Below the pieces are notes generated by a model. It worked only from the letters and a program-made list of their open reading frames with translations. It was not told where the DNA came from and ran no database searches. This document shows, piece after piece, positions 8,372-15,957 of a stretch of 34,331 nt of DNA (the stretch's first letter is position 1; each line of letters starts with the position of its first letter). Origin of the DNA: Planctomycetes bacterium UBA1146 (GTDB lineage Bacteria; Planctomycetota; UBA8108; UBA1146); the NCBI GenBank assembly GCA_002311345.1, contig DCAA01000006.1:87681-122011 (forward strand), written 5' to 3'. A program made the position numbers and the translations under genes.

Positions 8372-9402
8372 GGAGATTCTGGCCAGTGGCGCTGGTTCCC
8401 TGGGTGTTGCTGATCGCTCAAGGCTGTGGTGAAATTCCCCAGCGATGGAACGGTTCCGACGATTCTACGGCTCGTCGGATATCGCAAACAGATCTTCGCG
8501 GATCCGAGGACGGGTCAAACGGACGAATCCTGGCTCGCGTGGGCGAGGACACCATCACCCAGGGCGAGTTGCGAGATCGGATCCTCGATCGCTATTATGG
8601 GGTGCGGGCACTCAACGGATTGGTCAGGGAGTCGCTCTTCATTGCAGAATCGGAGAGACTTGGAATGCGAATCGATCCAGCGGAAATCGCTTCACGGGTC
8701 GAGCAGGAACTCGACCAAATTCTGGGTGATTCCTTCGAGCAGCGGCGAGTTTCCCGGATTCGGCTGGAGCAACAGGGATTGCTCGAGAGGGATCTTCGAC
8801 GAGAGATCGCCATGGAAGTGGGCCCGGCCCTGTTGATCCAGATGGTCATTTCCGCTCACAGGGAAATCGAGGAGGAGCAGATTCTCGATCTGTGGCGCGA
8901 GACCTGGAAGGAACCGCGCCGACTGATCGAACACATTGTATTCCCTCTCGGAGATGCCGATGACCAGGAGCGACAGAGCATCGAGCGCTGGGCCAACCTG
9001 ACCGCCAAAGCGCTCGAATCCGGCACTGCGATGGAGAGTGCCGTGGAACAACCGATCGGATTGAGATCTTCCTTCACCCCCAAGATAGGTGGAGGATGGG
9101 TTCGGGAGTCCGATCTGTCCGGCAGTCCCATCTTCTTCGAGGTATTTCAGGTCGAAGTGGGAAAGGTACTGGGACCGATTCTGGAAGATAATTTTGGCTG
9201 GCATCTGTTCAGAGTGGTGGAGACGAGGCCCATTCGCTCCTACTCTGAAGTGCGTGAAGACTTACTCAAGGAGTTGCGAGATCTACCGGCAACCGATGAG
9301 GAGATCCTTGATGTGGAACGGAAAATCCGCAGGCGGATTCCCGTCTTCATCGAATCGAATCCGTTCCGCTCCGGTGCGGACCCATCAAGAGGAGATCGAT
9401 GA
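8368..9402 (+). CDS. Periplasmic PpiC/SurA-type peptidyl-prolyl isomerase, putative lipoprotein
   Basis: A 344-residue exported protein. It starts MRRFWP plus a hydrophobic segment ending AQGCGE, a signal peptide whose cysteine could be lipidated, although the lipobox (AQGC) is weak. Then comes a SurA-like N-terminal chaperone region (VGEDTITQGELRDRIL..., helices with LIAESERLGM-type spacing; here SLFIAESERLGM). A parvulin-like region follows: LIEHIVFPL, GGGWVRESDL, VGKVLGPILEDNFGWHLFRVVE. Parvulins isomerise proline peptide bonds, and SurA-like proteins also escort outer-membrane proteins to BamA, which is encoded elsewhere in the window. Activity is not certain because the parvulin core is divergent. 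The start was chosen by the signal peptide and the ATGA overlap with galE. It overlaps scpB by 4 bases. Confidence 0.75.
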   Translation: MRRFWPVALVPWVLLIAQGCGEIPQRWNGSDDSTARRISQTDLRGSEDGSNGRILARVGEDTITQGELRDRILDRYYGVRALNGLVRESLFIAESERLGMRIDPAEIASRVEQELDQILGDSFEQRRVSRIRLEQQGLLERDLRREIAMEVGPALLIQMVISAHREIEEEQILDLWRETWKEPRRLIEHIVFPLGDADDQERQSIERWANLTAKALESGTAMESAVEQPIGLRSSFTPKIGGGWVRESDLSGSPIFFEVFQVEVGKVLGPILEDNFGWHLFRVVETRPIRSYSEVREDLLKELRDLPATDEEILDVERKIRRRIPVFIESNPFRSGADPSRGDR

Positions 9403-10187
9403 TTTCTAGAGACAGGAAAAGCGCCGAAACCACTCCCGAGACGACCGAGGTCGATTTCACCGAAGAGGCTTCAGTTCCGCTCGAGGGAGAGGTGCTTCGG
9501 AGCACCATAGAGGCGATCTTGTTCGCATCGCCGGAGCCGGTTTCGAGGCGGCGTCTGCAGGCGATGCTCAGAGAAGCTCCCAAGGCGGCGGTGAGCGAAC
9601 AAGTGCTGGCACTGGAGGCAGAACTCCTGACCACCGCCCGCGGCTATCTTCTTCACGAAGACGGAGCCGGATTGAGGCTTCTCACCAAATCGCAGTACGC
9701 ACCTTTCGTGGCGCGATTGCGAGGAGCGAGTCGACGGATCCGCCTCAGTTCCGCGGCCTTCGAGACACTGGCGGTCATCGCCTACAGACAGCCGGTTCGG
9801 CGAGCAGATCTGGAAGCGATTCGGGGCGTACAGTGCGGTCCGATTCTCAAGAACCTGATGGAATGGAGTCTGGTGCGAGTGATCGGCCAGGACTCCGCAG
9901 TAGGACGTCCCCTGCTCTACGGAACCACGACCGAGTTTCTCGAATTGTTCGGCCTTACTGGACTCGATGATCTACCGGAGCCTGAACGGCTCCGACAGCA
10001 AGGATCGGATCGTGGACTCAATGTTCTCGACGATCTCCTTGCCACCGATGAGGCCTCGGATGGCTCTGCAGAGACAAGTTCCGGTACCACCGCGACGCCG
10101 CTGAAATCTGTCGTGGATGCGGAACCGGAGCCTCCCGAGGAGGAAGATCTCGACGACTGGGTTCCTGATGGCTGGGATGGGGACTAG
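9399..10187 (+). CDS. scpB: Segregation and condensation protein B (ScpB)
   Basis: ScpB is a winged-helix partner of the kleisin ScpA and SMC in chromosome condensation. The 262-residue protein has a short acidic N-terminus, then LRSTIEAILFASPEPVS (first winged helix) and the diagnostic second winged-helix region AFETLAVIAYRQPV-RADLEAIRGV, followed by GRPLLYGTT-EFLELFGL. The last 60 or so residues are acidic and low-complexity, ending in DDWVPDGWDGD, an extension beyond the usual core. Its ATG overlaps the isomerase stop. ScpA and SMC are not in the window; scpA is often immediately upstream of scpB elsewhere, so the arrangement here is unusual. Confidence 0.93.
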   Translation: MISRDRKSAETTPETTEVDFTEEASVPLEGEVLRSTIEAILFASPEPVSRRRLQAMLREAPKAAVSEQVLALEAELLTTARGYLLHEDGAGLRLLTKSQYAPFVARLRGASRRIRLSSAAFETLAVIAYRQPVRRADLEAIRGVQCGPILKNLMEWSLVRVIGQDSAVGRPLLYGTTTEFLELFGLTGLDDLPEPERLRQQGSDRGLNVLDDLLATDEASDGSAETSSGTTATPLKSVVDAEPEPPEEEDLDDWVPDGWDGD

Positions 10188-10203
10188 CTCGCCTCCGGTC
10201 GCC

Positions 10204-10231
10204 TTGACACCTTGAGGGTGCTGGCTACCAT
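10204..10231 (+). promoter_or_regulatory. Sigma-70-type promoter of tRNA-Arg
   Basis: A perfect -35 box TTGACA (10204-10209), a 16-base spacer and the -10 box TACCAT (10226-10231) precede the tRNA by 13 bases, predicting a start near 10238. It lies just after the scpB stop and before the tRNA, so it probably drives tRNA-Arg and tadA and perhaps the rest of the RNA island. Confidence 0.6.
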
Positions 10232-10244
10232 TGGCCTCTTCCGC

Positions 10245-10318
10245 GCGCCGGTAGCTCAATTGGATAGAGCACCTGACTACGGATCAGGAGGTTGGGGGTT
10301 CGAATCCTCCCCGGCGTG
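10245..10318 (+). tRNA. tRNA-Arg (anticodon ACG)
   Basis: A cloverleaf folds with acceptor GCGCCGG paired to CCGGCGT, D-arm GCTC...GAGC, anticodon stem CCTGA/TCAGG with loop CTACGGA (anticodon ACG), and a T-arm around GGTTCGAATCC. The 3' CCA is not encoded (GTGTTC follows), so it must be added. The ACG anticodon is the known substrate of the TadA deaminase, whose gene begins 37 bases downstream. Confidence 0.95.
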
Positions 10319-10354
10319 TTCGTTCAATACCGGACCCTGAGTGGAGTGCGTCAA

Positions 10355-10858
10355 ATGGACGTCTCCTGGCTTGATAAAAATCAGGACCTCCCTCGCATGC
10401 AGTTGGCGCTCGAACAAGCCCGCGCTGCGAGCCAGGATGGTGAAGTGCCGGTGGGGGCGGTGATCTGGCATCCCGAGATGGGAGTGGTTGCCAAGGCCCG
10501 TAATTCGAAGGAGACCCTGCGAGATCCGACCGCCCACGCCGAAATTTTGGCGATCGGGCAGGCAGCCGAGGCGATGGGCGATTGGCGGCTGGAAGGTTGC
10601 ACCCTCTATTGCACCCTGGAGCCCTGTCCGATGTGCGCTGGAGCCATTCTCCAGGCTCGGATCGAGCGAGTCGTGTTCGGAGCCGCCGATTCTCGCTGGG
10701 GAGCGGTCGAAACCAAACTCAGAGTGCTGGAGCCGGGACTCTTCAACCACGATGTGTCGTATGTCGGAGGAGTTCTCTCGCAGGAATCGGCGGATCTGTT
10801 ACGTTCCTTTTTTCGAGAATGCAGGCAGGCGGCTGATTCGGATGAAGATGAGTCTTGA
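10355..10858 (+). CDS. tadA: tRNA(adenine-34) deaminase TadA
   Basis: This zinc enzyme converts A34 of tRNA-Arg(ACG) to inosine so that one tRNA can read CGU, CGC and CGA. The 167-residue protein has the cytidine-deaminase-fold motifs TAHAE (His61, Glu63) and PCPMC (Cys91, Cys94), with GEVPVGAV upstream and an arginine-rich C-terminal helix (DLLRSFFRECR), as in TadA. The start ATG at 10355 lies 36 bases after the tRNA; longer readings would run into the tRNA. Its substrate tRNA is encoded directly upstream, probably in the same transcript. The gene ends 5 bases before tRNA-Ser(CGA). Confidence 0.93.
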   Translation: MDVSWLDKNQDLPRMQLALEQARAASQDGEVPVGAVIWHPEMGVVAKARNSKETLRDPTAHAEILAIGQAAEAMGDWRLEGCTLYCTLEPCPMCAGAILQARIERVVFGAADSRWGAVETKLRVLEPGLFNHDVSYVGGVLSQESADLLRSFFRECRQAADSDEDES

Positions 10859-10863
10859 ACAGC

Positions 10864-10953
<90 letters not shown>

Positions 10954-11139
10954 AGGACTTCTGAGTCGTTGCTGGCTCGGTGGTGGCGGACATTGCCCGA
11001 GAACCACAGGCGAACGCGACGAGACCTGGAATTGCGTCGGTGGCTGGTGAAAAATGGTCGCAGAGGCCGCTGCCTCTGTGCTACAGGTCCTAGGTGTGAG
11101 ACCCAGATGGGTCCCTGAACTGACGAATTGTGTGAAACT
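10954..11139 (+). other. Hairpin-rich 186-base gap between the two serine tRNAs
   Basis: No convincing ORF is present. The plus strand contains a perfect 7-bp hairpin CAGAGGC-CGCT-GCCTCTG (11061-11078), a 6-bp inverted repeat GACCCA-GA-TGGGTC (11100-11113), CGACG/CGTCG (11017-11021 with 11035-11039) and a longer-range pairing GACCTG/CAGGTC (11023-11028 with 11084-11089). It may be only a processed spacer of a tRNA transcript, or it may hold a small structured RNA. I do not recognise a known family, and there is no terminal U-run. Confidence 0.25.
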
Positions 11140-11229
<90 letters not shown>

Positions 11230-11264
11230 ACCTTTCATATCGATGCGGTACCGACAGTGGTGCC

Positions 11265-11376
11265 GTGTTGTGGAGATCCGGGGTCCGGGCGACTGGCGGC
11301 CCGTGAACCTGGTCAGGCCCTGACGGGAGCAGCCATGTCGGTCTCCGTCGGTGTGCTTCGGGCTCCGGTCTTCGTT
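11265..11376 (+). ncRNA. ffs: Small signal recognition particle RNA (4.5S-type)
   Basis: This is the RNA of the signal recognition particle, which binds Ffh and directs membrane proteins to FtsY. The conserved apical domain is present at 11311-11334: GGTCAGGCCC, then TGAC, then GGGAGCAGCC. The core matches the bacterial consensus, with the tetraloop UGAC, a URRC-type loop, in place of the common GGAA. The ends are approximate: AGA-CCGG near 11273-11281 can pair with CCGGTCT at 11365-11371, and a T-run (11374-11383) follows, consistent with termination. It lies 35 bases after tRNA-Ser(GGA) and 120 bases before dnaX, and may be transcribed with the tRNA. Confidence 0.88.
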
Positions 11377-11500
11377 CTTTTTTCGACGGGTGGTCTCATC
11401 GCGGATGTTGGCGCTTCTGGGCGCCTCAGGAGTGTTGTAGTTGATTTCACTTTCTATTTGACGGCTTGCGGCGCTGCTCGGGCGCGGTTCAGATGAAACC

Positions 11501-13168
11501 ATGAGTGACACAGCCTCGACCCTCAATTCGACCGGAGGAAACCCCTCCCAGGGAGACGGCCTTTACCAGGTCATCGCCCGAAGATATCGTCCGCGCAGGT
11601 TTGATGCAGTGGTCGGGCAAGAAGCGGTCTCTGAAGTGATTCGTGGGGCGATCCTCCAGCAACGACTCGCCCATGCTTACCTCTTCTGCGGGCCACGCGG
11701 GGTGGGAAAGACCTCGATGGCGCGGATTTTCGCCGCCGCCTTGCAGTGTCGTGAGGCCCTCGAAGGAAATCCCTGTGGCGATTGTTCCACTTGCCAGCGA
11801 ATCTTCGTCGGAGAAGATTCCGATGTCACTGAACTGGATGGGGCTTCCCACCGCGGCATCGATGACATCCGCAGTTTGATCGAGCATGTCCAGTATGCCC
11901 CGACTCAAGGACCCTACCGGATCTTCATCATCGATGAAGTTCATATGCTGACACGGGAGGCTTTCAACGCACTGCTCAAGACCCTGGAAGAACCGCCGGC
12001 CCATGTGAAGTTCATCTTCGCCACGACCGAACCAGAACGGGTGATTCCGACGGTTCTCTCGCGCTGCCAGCGCTGTGATTTTTGCTCCATCTCGAATTCG
12101 GATATCGTCCGTCGACTCGGGCAGATCTGTGAGGAAGAAGGGGTGGTCGCCACCGAAGGCTTGCTCGAGAATATCGCTTCGTTGGCCCGGGGAGGGATGC
12201 GCGATGCACAATCGTTGCTCGATCAGGTGCTCTCCTTCGCCGGAGATCATCCGGGCCCCGAGGATCTCGATCGCATCACTGGTAGGGTCTCGCGTGAGCG
12301 TCTCGAAGGGTTACTGGCGGCGGTCGATTCCGAGGATCTCACCGCCGTCATCGAGGCGTTGACTCCCATCTTCGACAAAGGGACGGAGCCCTCTGTGTTG
12401 ACGGAGCAGATCGCCGAGGAATTGCGGCAGAGATTGCACCGAGGCGTATCCGGCGGCTGGAGCGAAAAAGATCTGGAAGCGAACCTACTGGCCCAGGAGA
12501 TCCTGCAGGAGACACGTCAGAAATTGCGCAGGCAGGATCGAGGTGATCTGGTACTGGAACTGGCGCTGATGCGGATGGCCACGTTGAGGGGGTTGGTCCC
12601 CTTGACCGCGGCCTGTGCCACAACAGTTGTCGAAGCGCCAGTTACCCCGACGCCGTCACCGGTGTCGGGAGGGATTGTTCAGAATGTTGCGGAGTCCAGT
12701 AACGATGGCCATCGACAATCATCGGTCGAGAACCCCCGTACCGATGAACCTCCGGTGGTTGCAGATGATCCCCGGACGGCCGTGTCCGCTCCAGAAAATG
12801 CAGCGGTCGCTGCCTGGGAGCAACTGATAGCGGGTCTGGGTGAAGATTCACCGAGACTCGCCCGGCGAATATCTATTGAAGGAAAACTGCAGCGCCAGGG
12901 TGACCGGTGGCAGTTGCAGGCCTCGGAACTCCTCAAGGGGGAACTGGAGCAGGAGAGTATCAAACGAGTGATCGGTACCTGGGAGCGAGATCATGGTCGC
13001 CTCACCATCTTGGTGCAGGAGGTTTCGGAGGCTCGTGAGAGTTCTCAGGTTGGTGAAGAAGAGCATCACTCCACGAAACCTGAGATCATTCAGCAGGCCG
13101 AGGAGATCTTTTCAAGCAAAGCCAGGAATCGGGGCCCGGTTTCGGGACAGCCCGGATCCGACAGTTAA
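11501..13168 (+). CDS. dnaX: DNA polymerase III subunit tau/gamma
   Basis: This is the clamp-loader ATPase of the replicative polymerase. The 555-residue protein has RRYRPRRFDAVVGQE, Walker A GPRGVGKT (64-71), the zinc-binding cysteines CGDCSTC (92-98) with Cys83, Walker B IIDEVHML (143-150), the LLKTLEEPP and ATTEPERVIPTVLSRCQ blocks (sensor 1 and SRC motif), and a C-terminal tail rich in P, E and T. It is shorter than E. coli tau (643). I found no typical A-AAA-AAG slippery site in frame, so a gamma form by frameshift is not supported. It opens the classic dnaX-ybaB-recR cluster, and the ATG lies after a 117-base leader that follows the SRP RNA. Confidence 0.96.
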   Translation: MSDTASTLNSTGGNPSQGDGLYQVIARRYRPRRFDAVVGQEAVSEVIRGAILQQRLAHAYLFCGPRGVGKTSMARIFAAALQCREALEGNPCGDCSTCQRIFVGEDSDVTELDGASHRGIDDIRSLIEHVQYAPTQGPYRIFIIDEVHMLTREAFNALLKTLEEPPAHVKFIFATTEPERVIPTVLSRCQRCDFCSISNSDIVRRLGQICEEEGVVATEGLLENIASLARGGMRDAQSLLDQVLSFAGDHPGPEDLDRITGRVSRERLEGLLAAVDSEDLTAVIEALTPIFDKGTEPSVLTEQIAEELRQRLHRGVSGGWSEKDLEANLLAQEILQETRQKLRRQDRGDLVLELALMRMATLRGLVPLTAACATTVVEAPVTPTPSPVSGGIVQNVAESSNDGHRQSSVENPRTDEPPVVADDPRTAVSAPENAAVAAWEQLIAGLGEDSPRLARRISIEGKLQRQGDRWQLQASELLKGELEQESIKRVIGTWERDHGRLTILVQEVSEARESSQVGEEEHHSTKPEIIQQAEEIFSSKARNRGPVSGQPGSDS

Positions 13169-13186
13169 ATCCGAAGGAGTCCGAGC

Positions 13187-13504
13187 ATGTCGACCGGTGA
13201 TCTGGGGGGCCTTTTTCAGCAGGCCCAGAAGATGCAGAAGGAACTGAAAGCGGTTCAGGAAGATCTCAAACAGCGGACGGTGGTCGGAGAATCGGGCAGT
13301 GGCCTCGTCAAGGTCTATGCCAGCGGTCAGCAGGAAGTATTGAAGATCGAGATCGATCCGCAGGCGGTCGATCCGGATGATGCCGATCTGCTGGAGGACT
13401 TGATTCTCGTGGCGGTCCAGCAGGCATTGCACAAGGCCAAGGAACTGTCGGAGAAGGAGACTTCACGTATCACCGGCGGCATGTCCTTTCCTGGAATGTC
13501 GTAG
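13187..13504 (+). CDS. ybaB: Nucleoid-associated protein YbaB/EbfC
   Basis: A 105-residue dimeric DNA-binding protein of the YbaB/EbfC family. It has an N-terminal coiled helix (LFQQAQKMQKELKAVQEDL), a central sheet with GSGLVKVYASGQQEVLKIEIDPQ, and a C-terminal helix followed by the glycine-rich end ITGGMSFPGMS. AAGGAG stands 9 bases before the ATG. It lies between dnaX and recR with 18- and 9-base gaps, the conserved order in many bacteria. Confidence 0.95.
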   Translation: MSTGDLGGLFQQAQKMQKELKAVQEDLKQRTVVGESGSGLVKVYASGQQEVLKIEIDPQAVDPDDADLLEDLILVAVQQALHKAKELSEKETSRITGGMSFPGMS

Positions 13505-13513
13505 GGAGGCGCT

Positions 13514-14134
13514 TTGGCTGAAGAAAGACTTCTCGATGAGTTGATCGATGCATTGTCGTCTTTGCCCGGGATCGGGCAGAAGAGTGCAGAGCGGCTCGCA
13601 TACCATCTGCTGAAGATGCCTCGCGGTGAGGCGATGCAGATCGCCGAAGCGATCCGGCGGGTCAAGGATGACCTGCGTCGGTGCACGCTCTGTCAGAATA
13701 TCAGTGAGGAAGAAATCTGTAGTATCTGTTCCGATGAGAGTCGCGAGCATAATCGCATCTGTGTCATCGAGCAGCCGAAAGATCTCCGTGCCATCGAGGA
13801 GAGTGGCTCTTACAGGGGGCTTTACCATGTTCTCGGCGCCTCCTTTTCACCGCTCGAAGAGCGCGGAGCCGAGCAGATGTCTCTTGATAAGTTGGTCGAG
13901 AGAAGTCGATCGGATGAGGTGGAAGAGGTCATTCTCGCCACCAATCCCGATTTCGAAGGGGATGGGACCGCCTTGCTCGTCACCGAATCACTCGCGGATG
14001 CAGGAGTAGAGGTGACACGTCTGGCGAGGGGAATACCAACGGGCGGACAGATCGAATACATGAATCGGAGCGTCCTCAAGGATGCAGTGGAGGGACGTAG
14101 TTCCTTCGAGGCAGCGCCAGAAGAAGAGAAATGA
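13514..14134 (+). CDS. recR: Recombination mediator protein RecR
   Basis: RecR works with RecO and RecF to load RecA at gaps. The 206-residue protein has an N-terminal helix-hairpin-helix (SLPGIGQKSAERLAYHLL), a four-cysteine zinc finger (Cys57, Cys60, Cys69, Cys72 in CTLC...CSIC) and a Toprim domain with VIEQPKDLRAIEESG, ATNPDFEGDGTAL and ARGIPTGGQIEY. The start is a TTG at 13514 preceded by GGGAGG; no ATG would keep the hairpin motif complete. The stop overlaps the next gene as ATGA, so the membrane/ABC genes downstream are coupled to it. Confidence 0.95.
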   Translation: MAEERLLDELIDALSSLPGIGQKSAERLAYHLLKMPRGEAMQIAEAIRRVKDDLRRCTLCQNISEEEICSICSDESREHNRICVIEQPKDLRAIEESGSYRGLYHVLGASFSPLEERGAEQMSLDKLVERSRSDEVEEVILATNPDFEGDGTALLVTESLADAGVEVTRLARGIPTGGQIEYMNRSVLKDAVEGRSSFEAAPEEEK

Positions 14135-15957
14135 GAGATCGACGTTGCGGCAACATGGTCGGCAAATCGGTGGCGATCTTGCTGCTGGCGCTGATGATTC
14201 TGGTGGAGCCTCCACTGGCGGCTCAGATCTCTTCTCAACCAACGCTCGACAACAAGGATTCGCAGGTTTCCTTGATCGCTCTCAGGGACAAGATCTTCTG
14301 CGATTCGGACTGGATTCCGGTTCTGCTGACGATCGGTAATCGATCTGCTATCGAAGATGGCATCTTCGATATCGAGATCGAATCGAAAAGTTCCGCCGGG
14401 ATCGATCGCCTGTTCTGGCGCGGGAGTATTTCGGTTCCTGCCGGAGAGGAGGTCCAGCAAGTAGTCGGCATTCCCATCTCCTGGAACTGGTATCAGAGGT
14501 GGAAGGATTCTCCGCAACTGACTCTGCGCGCCACCCGGGCTGGCAAGCCGTTATCTGTGATCGAGGGTAGCCGACTCGAGAGTAGCATCTGGTTATCCGA
14601 CCACAATCCTTCCGAGGGCGGATACGAACTGGTGACGCTGGAGGTCAGTCATGCCTCGCAACCGTCGCGGAGAGGATTGGACTGGTACTCCTTCTGTCGG
14701 ATCGCTCCCTCGGGCAATACCCAGCCGTCAAAACACCATTCGATCACACATGAAGCACTGCCACAGAATCGCGAAGCACTGCTGGGGATCGATATCGTGC
14801 TGCTCAACGGTCTCGATCCGGAAGATCTCGCTGTCGGACAACGCCGGGCTCTGAGGGAGGCGGTGACTGGGGGATTGCTGGTTCTCCTGAGGCCCGATCA
14901 GAAGGGCAGAGGACTTGGTTGGTTGCCCGGAGCTGCCGTCGAGCCGATGGTGGAGGTCGGTGAAGACGGCAAGGAACGGGTTCGTTTTCCTGTCGTCTCC
15001 AAGGCGGCCAAACGTCTCACCGTGGATTGTGTGTCGGTGGCTCAGGGAATGGGAAAGTGGCTGGTGCTGGAAAAGGCCGATGGCCCCTGGGAATTGCCAT
15101 CAGCTTCTGGTCTGCGACATCCATGGCACTTGGGCTCTGCAAGAGCACGGTTGGAGAGTGGCTATCCGCTGCGTGAGTATCTGGAAGTCATCGATACTGG
15201 CCAGCGCCCGGCCAATCCGATGTGGCTGATCCTCTTGCTGGGGATTCTCTACGTCTGTGTCCTGTGGCCGGTGATCGGAACGGTGCTCAAGAATCGCGGG
15301 AAATTGCCCCACATGCTCTGGTTACAGCCGATCATCGGAGCCTCCTGTATCGTGCTGATCTTCGTTCTTTCTACCTTCCGGCTCGGCGTGCTCCCTCGCA
15401 ATAGCACCGAGGTACTGGTGGTTCGCTTCCCCGGAGAAACTCATGCGGTCGTGTATCTGATCGAGAGTTCGTATTCGCCGATCGGCGGCAGGAGAGAGGC
15501 GGATGCCACCGGAACCCTGCCTCCTCTTCCACTCGGAGTGGGGGCCGGTACTCAAAATCACACCTTGTTGATGGCCCCGGACGGCACCACACGGGTTTTC
15601 AGTGATCGCAAGATCCGTACCACCAGTCACCATGTCCGCTGCGATGTCATCGAAGTGACTCCCACCGTCCGGCAAGTCAATATGAATGACGGAATCTTCA
15701 AGGGAGATTCGCGAGTGGTTTTCCAGCAACTTTTCGCCAGTGATTCAGGGACCAAGGCCAGCTTCATTTCGTTTGGGCGAGGGCGTGGTTCCCAGGGCAG
15801 GGGGGACTCCGCATCGATTGAATGTCGTGGACTGGAGCGAACTACCTGCGGTTCGTTCCTCGATGACTCCACTCGGGAAAGACTGGGACTCGAGGCCGAT
15901 ACGAAACTCACCATTTTCGATGCTGCTTTGAAGGTTCATGAGGAGGATTCCCGATGA
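14131..15957 (+). CDS. Large membrane protein of the ABC module, GATase-like fold suspected
   Basis: A 608-residue protein that I cannot place in a named family. A signal peptide or membrane anchor lies at about 10-31 (VGKSVAILLLALMILV, then PPLAAQ). An exported region follows that looks like a beta-rich domain (about 45-170), then DIVLLNGLDPEDLAVGQRRALREAV-GGLLVLL (from about 219), which resembles the glutamine-amidotransferase-like domain of bacterial membrane proteins that accompany ABC-2 transporters. Two membrane helices lie near 362-386 and 400-420, followed by another domain of about 190 residues. Its stop overlaps the ABC ATPase gene as ATGA, so it most likely belongs to that transporter. 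A role akin to GldG-type accessory subunits is inference. Confidence 0.7.
   Translation: MRDRRCGNMVGKSVAILLLALMILVEPPLAAQISSQPTLDNKDSQVSLIALRDKIFCDSDWIPVLLTIGNRSAIEDGIFDIEIESKSSAGIDRLFWRGSISVPAGEEVQQVVGIPISWNWYQRWKDSPQLTLRATRAGKPLSVIEGSRLESSIWLSDHNPSEGGYELVTLEVSHASQPSRRGLDWYSFCRIAPSGNTQPSKHHSITHEALPQNREALLGIDIVLLNGLDPEDLAVGQRRALREAVTGGLLVLLRPDQKGRGLGWLPGAAVEPMVEVGEDGKERVRFPVVSKAAKRLTVDCVSVAQGMGKWLVLEKADGPWELPSASGLRHPWHLGSARARLESGYPLREYLEVIDTGQRPANPMWLILLLGILYVCVLWPVIGTVLKNRGKLPHMLWLQPIIGASCIVLIFVLSTFRLGVLPRNSTEVLVVRFPGETHAVVYLIESSYSPIGGRREADATGTLPPLPLGVGAGTQNHTLLMAPDGTTRVFSDRKIRTTSHHVRCDVIEVTPTVRQVNMNDGIFKGDSRVVFQQLFASDSGTKASFISFGRGRGSQGRGDSASIECRGLERTTCGSFLDDSTRERLGLEADTKLTIFDAALKVHEEDSR

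Noticed and set aside
10292..10354. Upstream ATG extension of tadA
   Set aside because: It begins inside tRNA-Arg; the shorter start at 10355 gives a normal TadA.
12461..12470. GCGAAAAAG run in dnaX as a possible frameshift site
   Set aside because: The zero-frame codons GAA AAA do not form an X-XXY-YYZ slippery heptamer, and no following stop and stem arrangement is evident.
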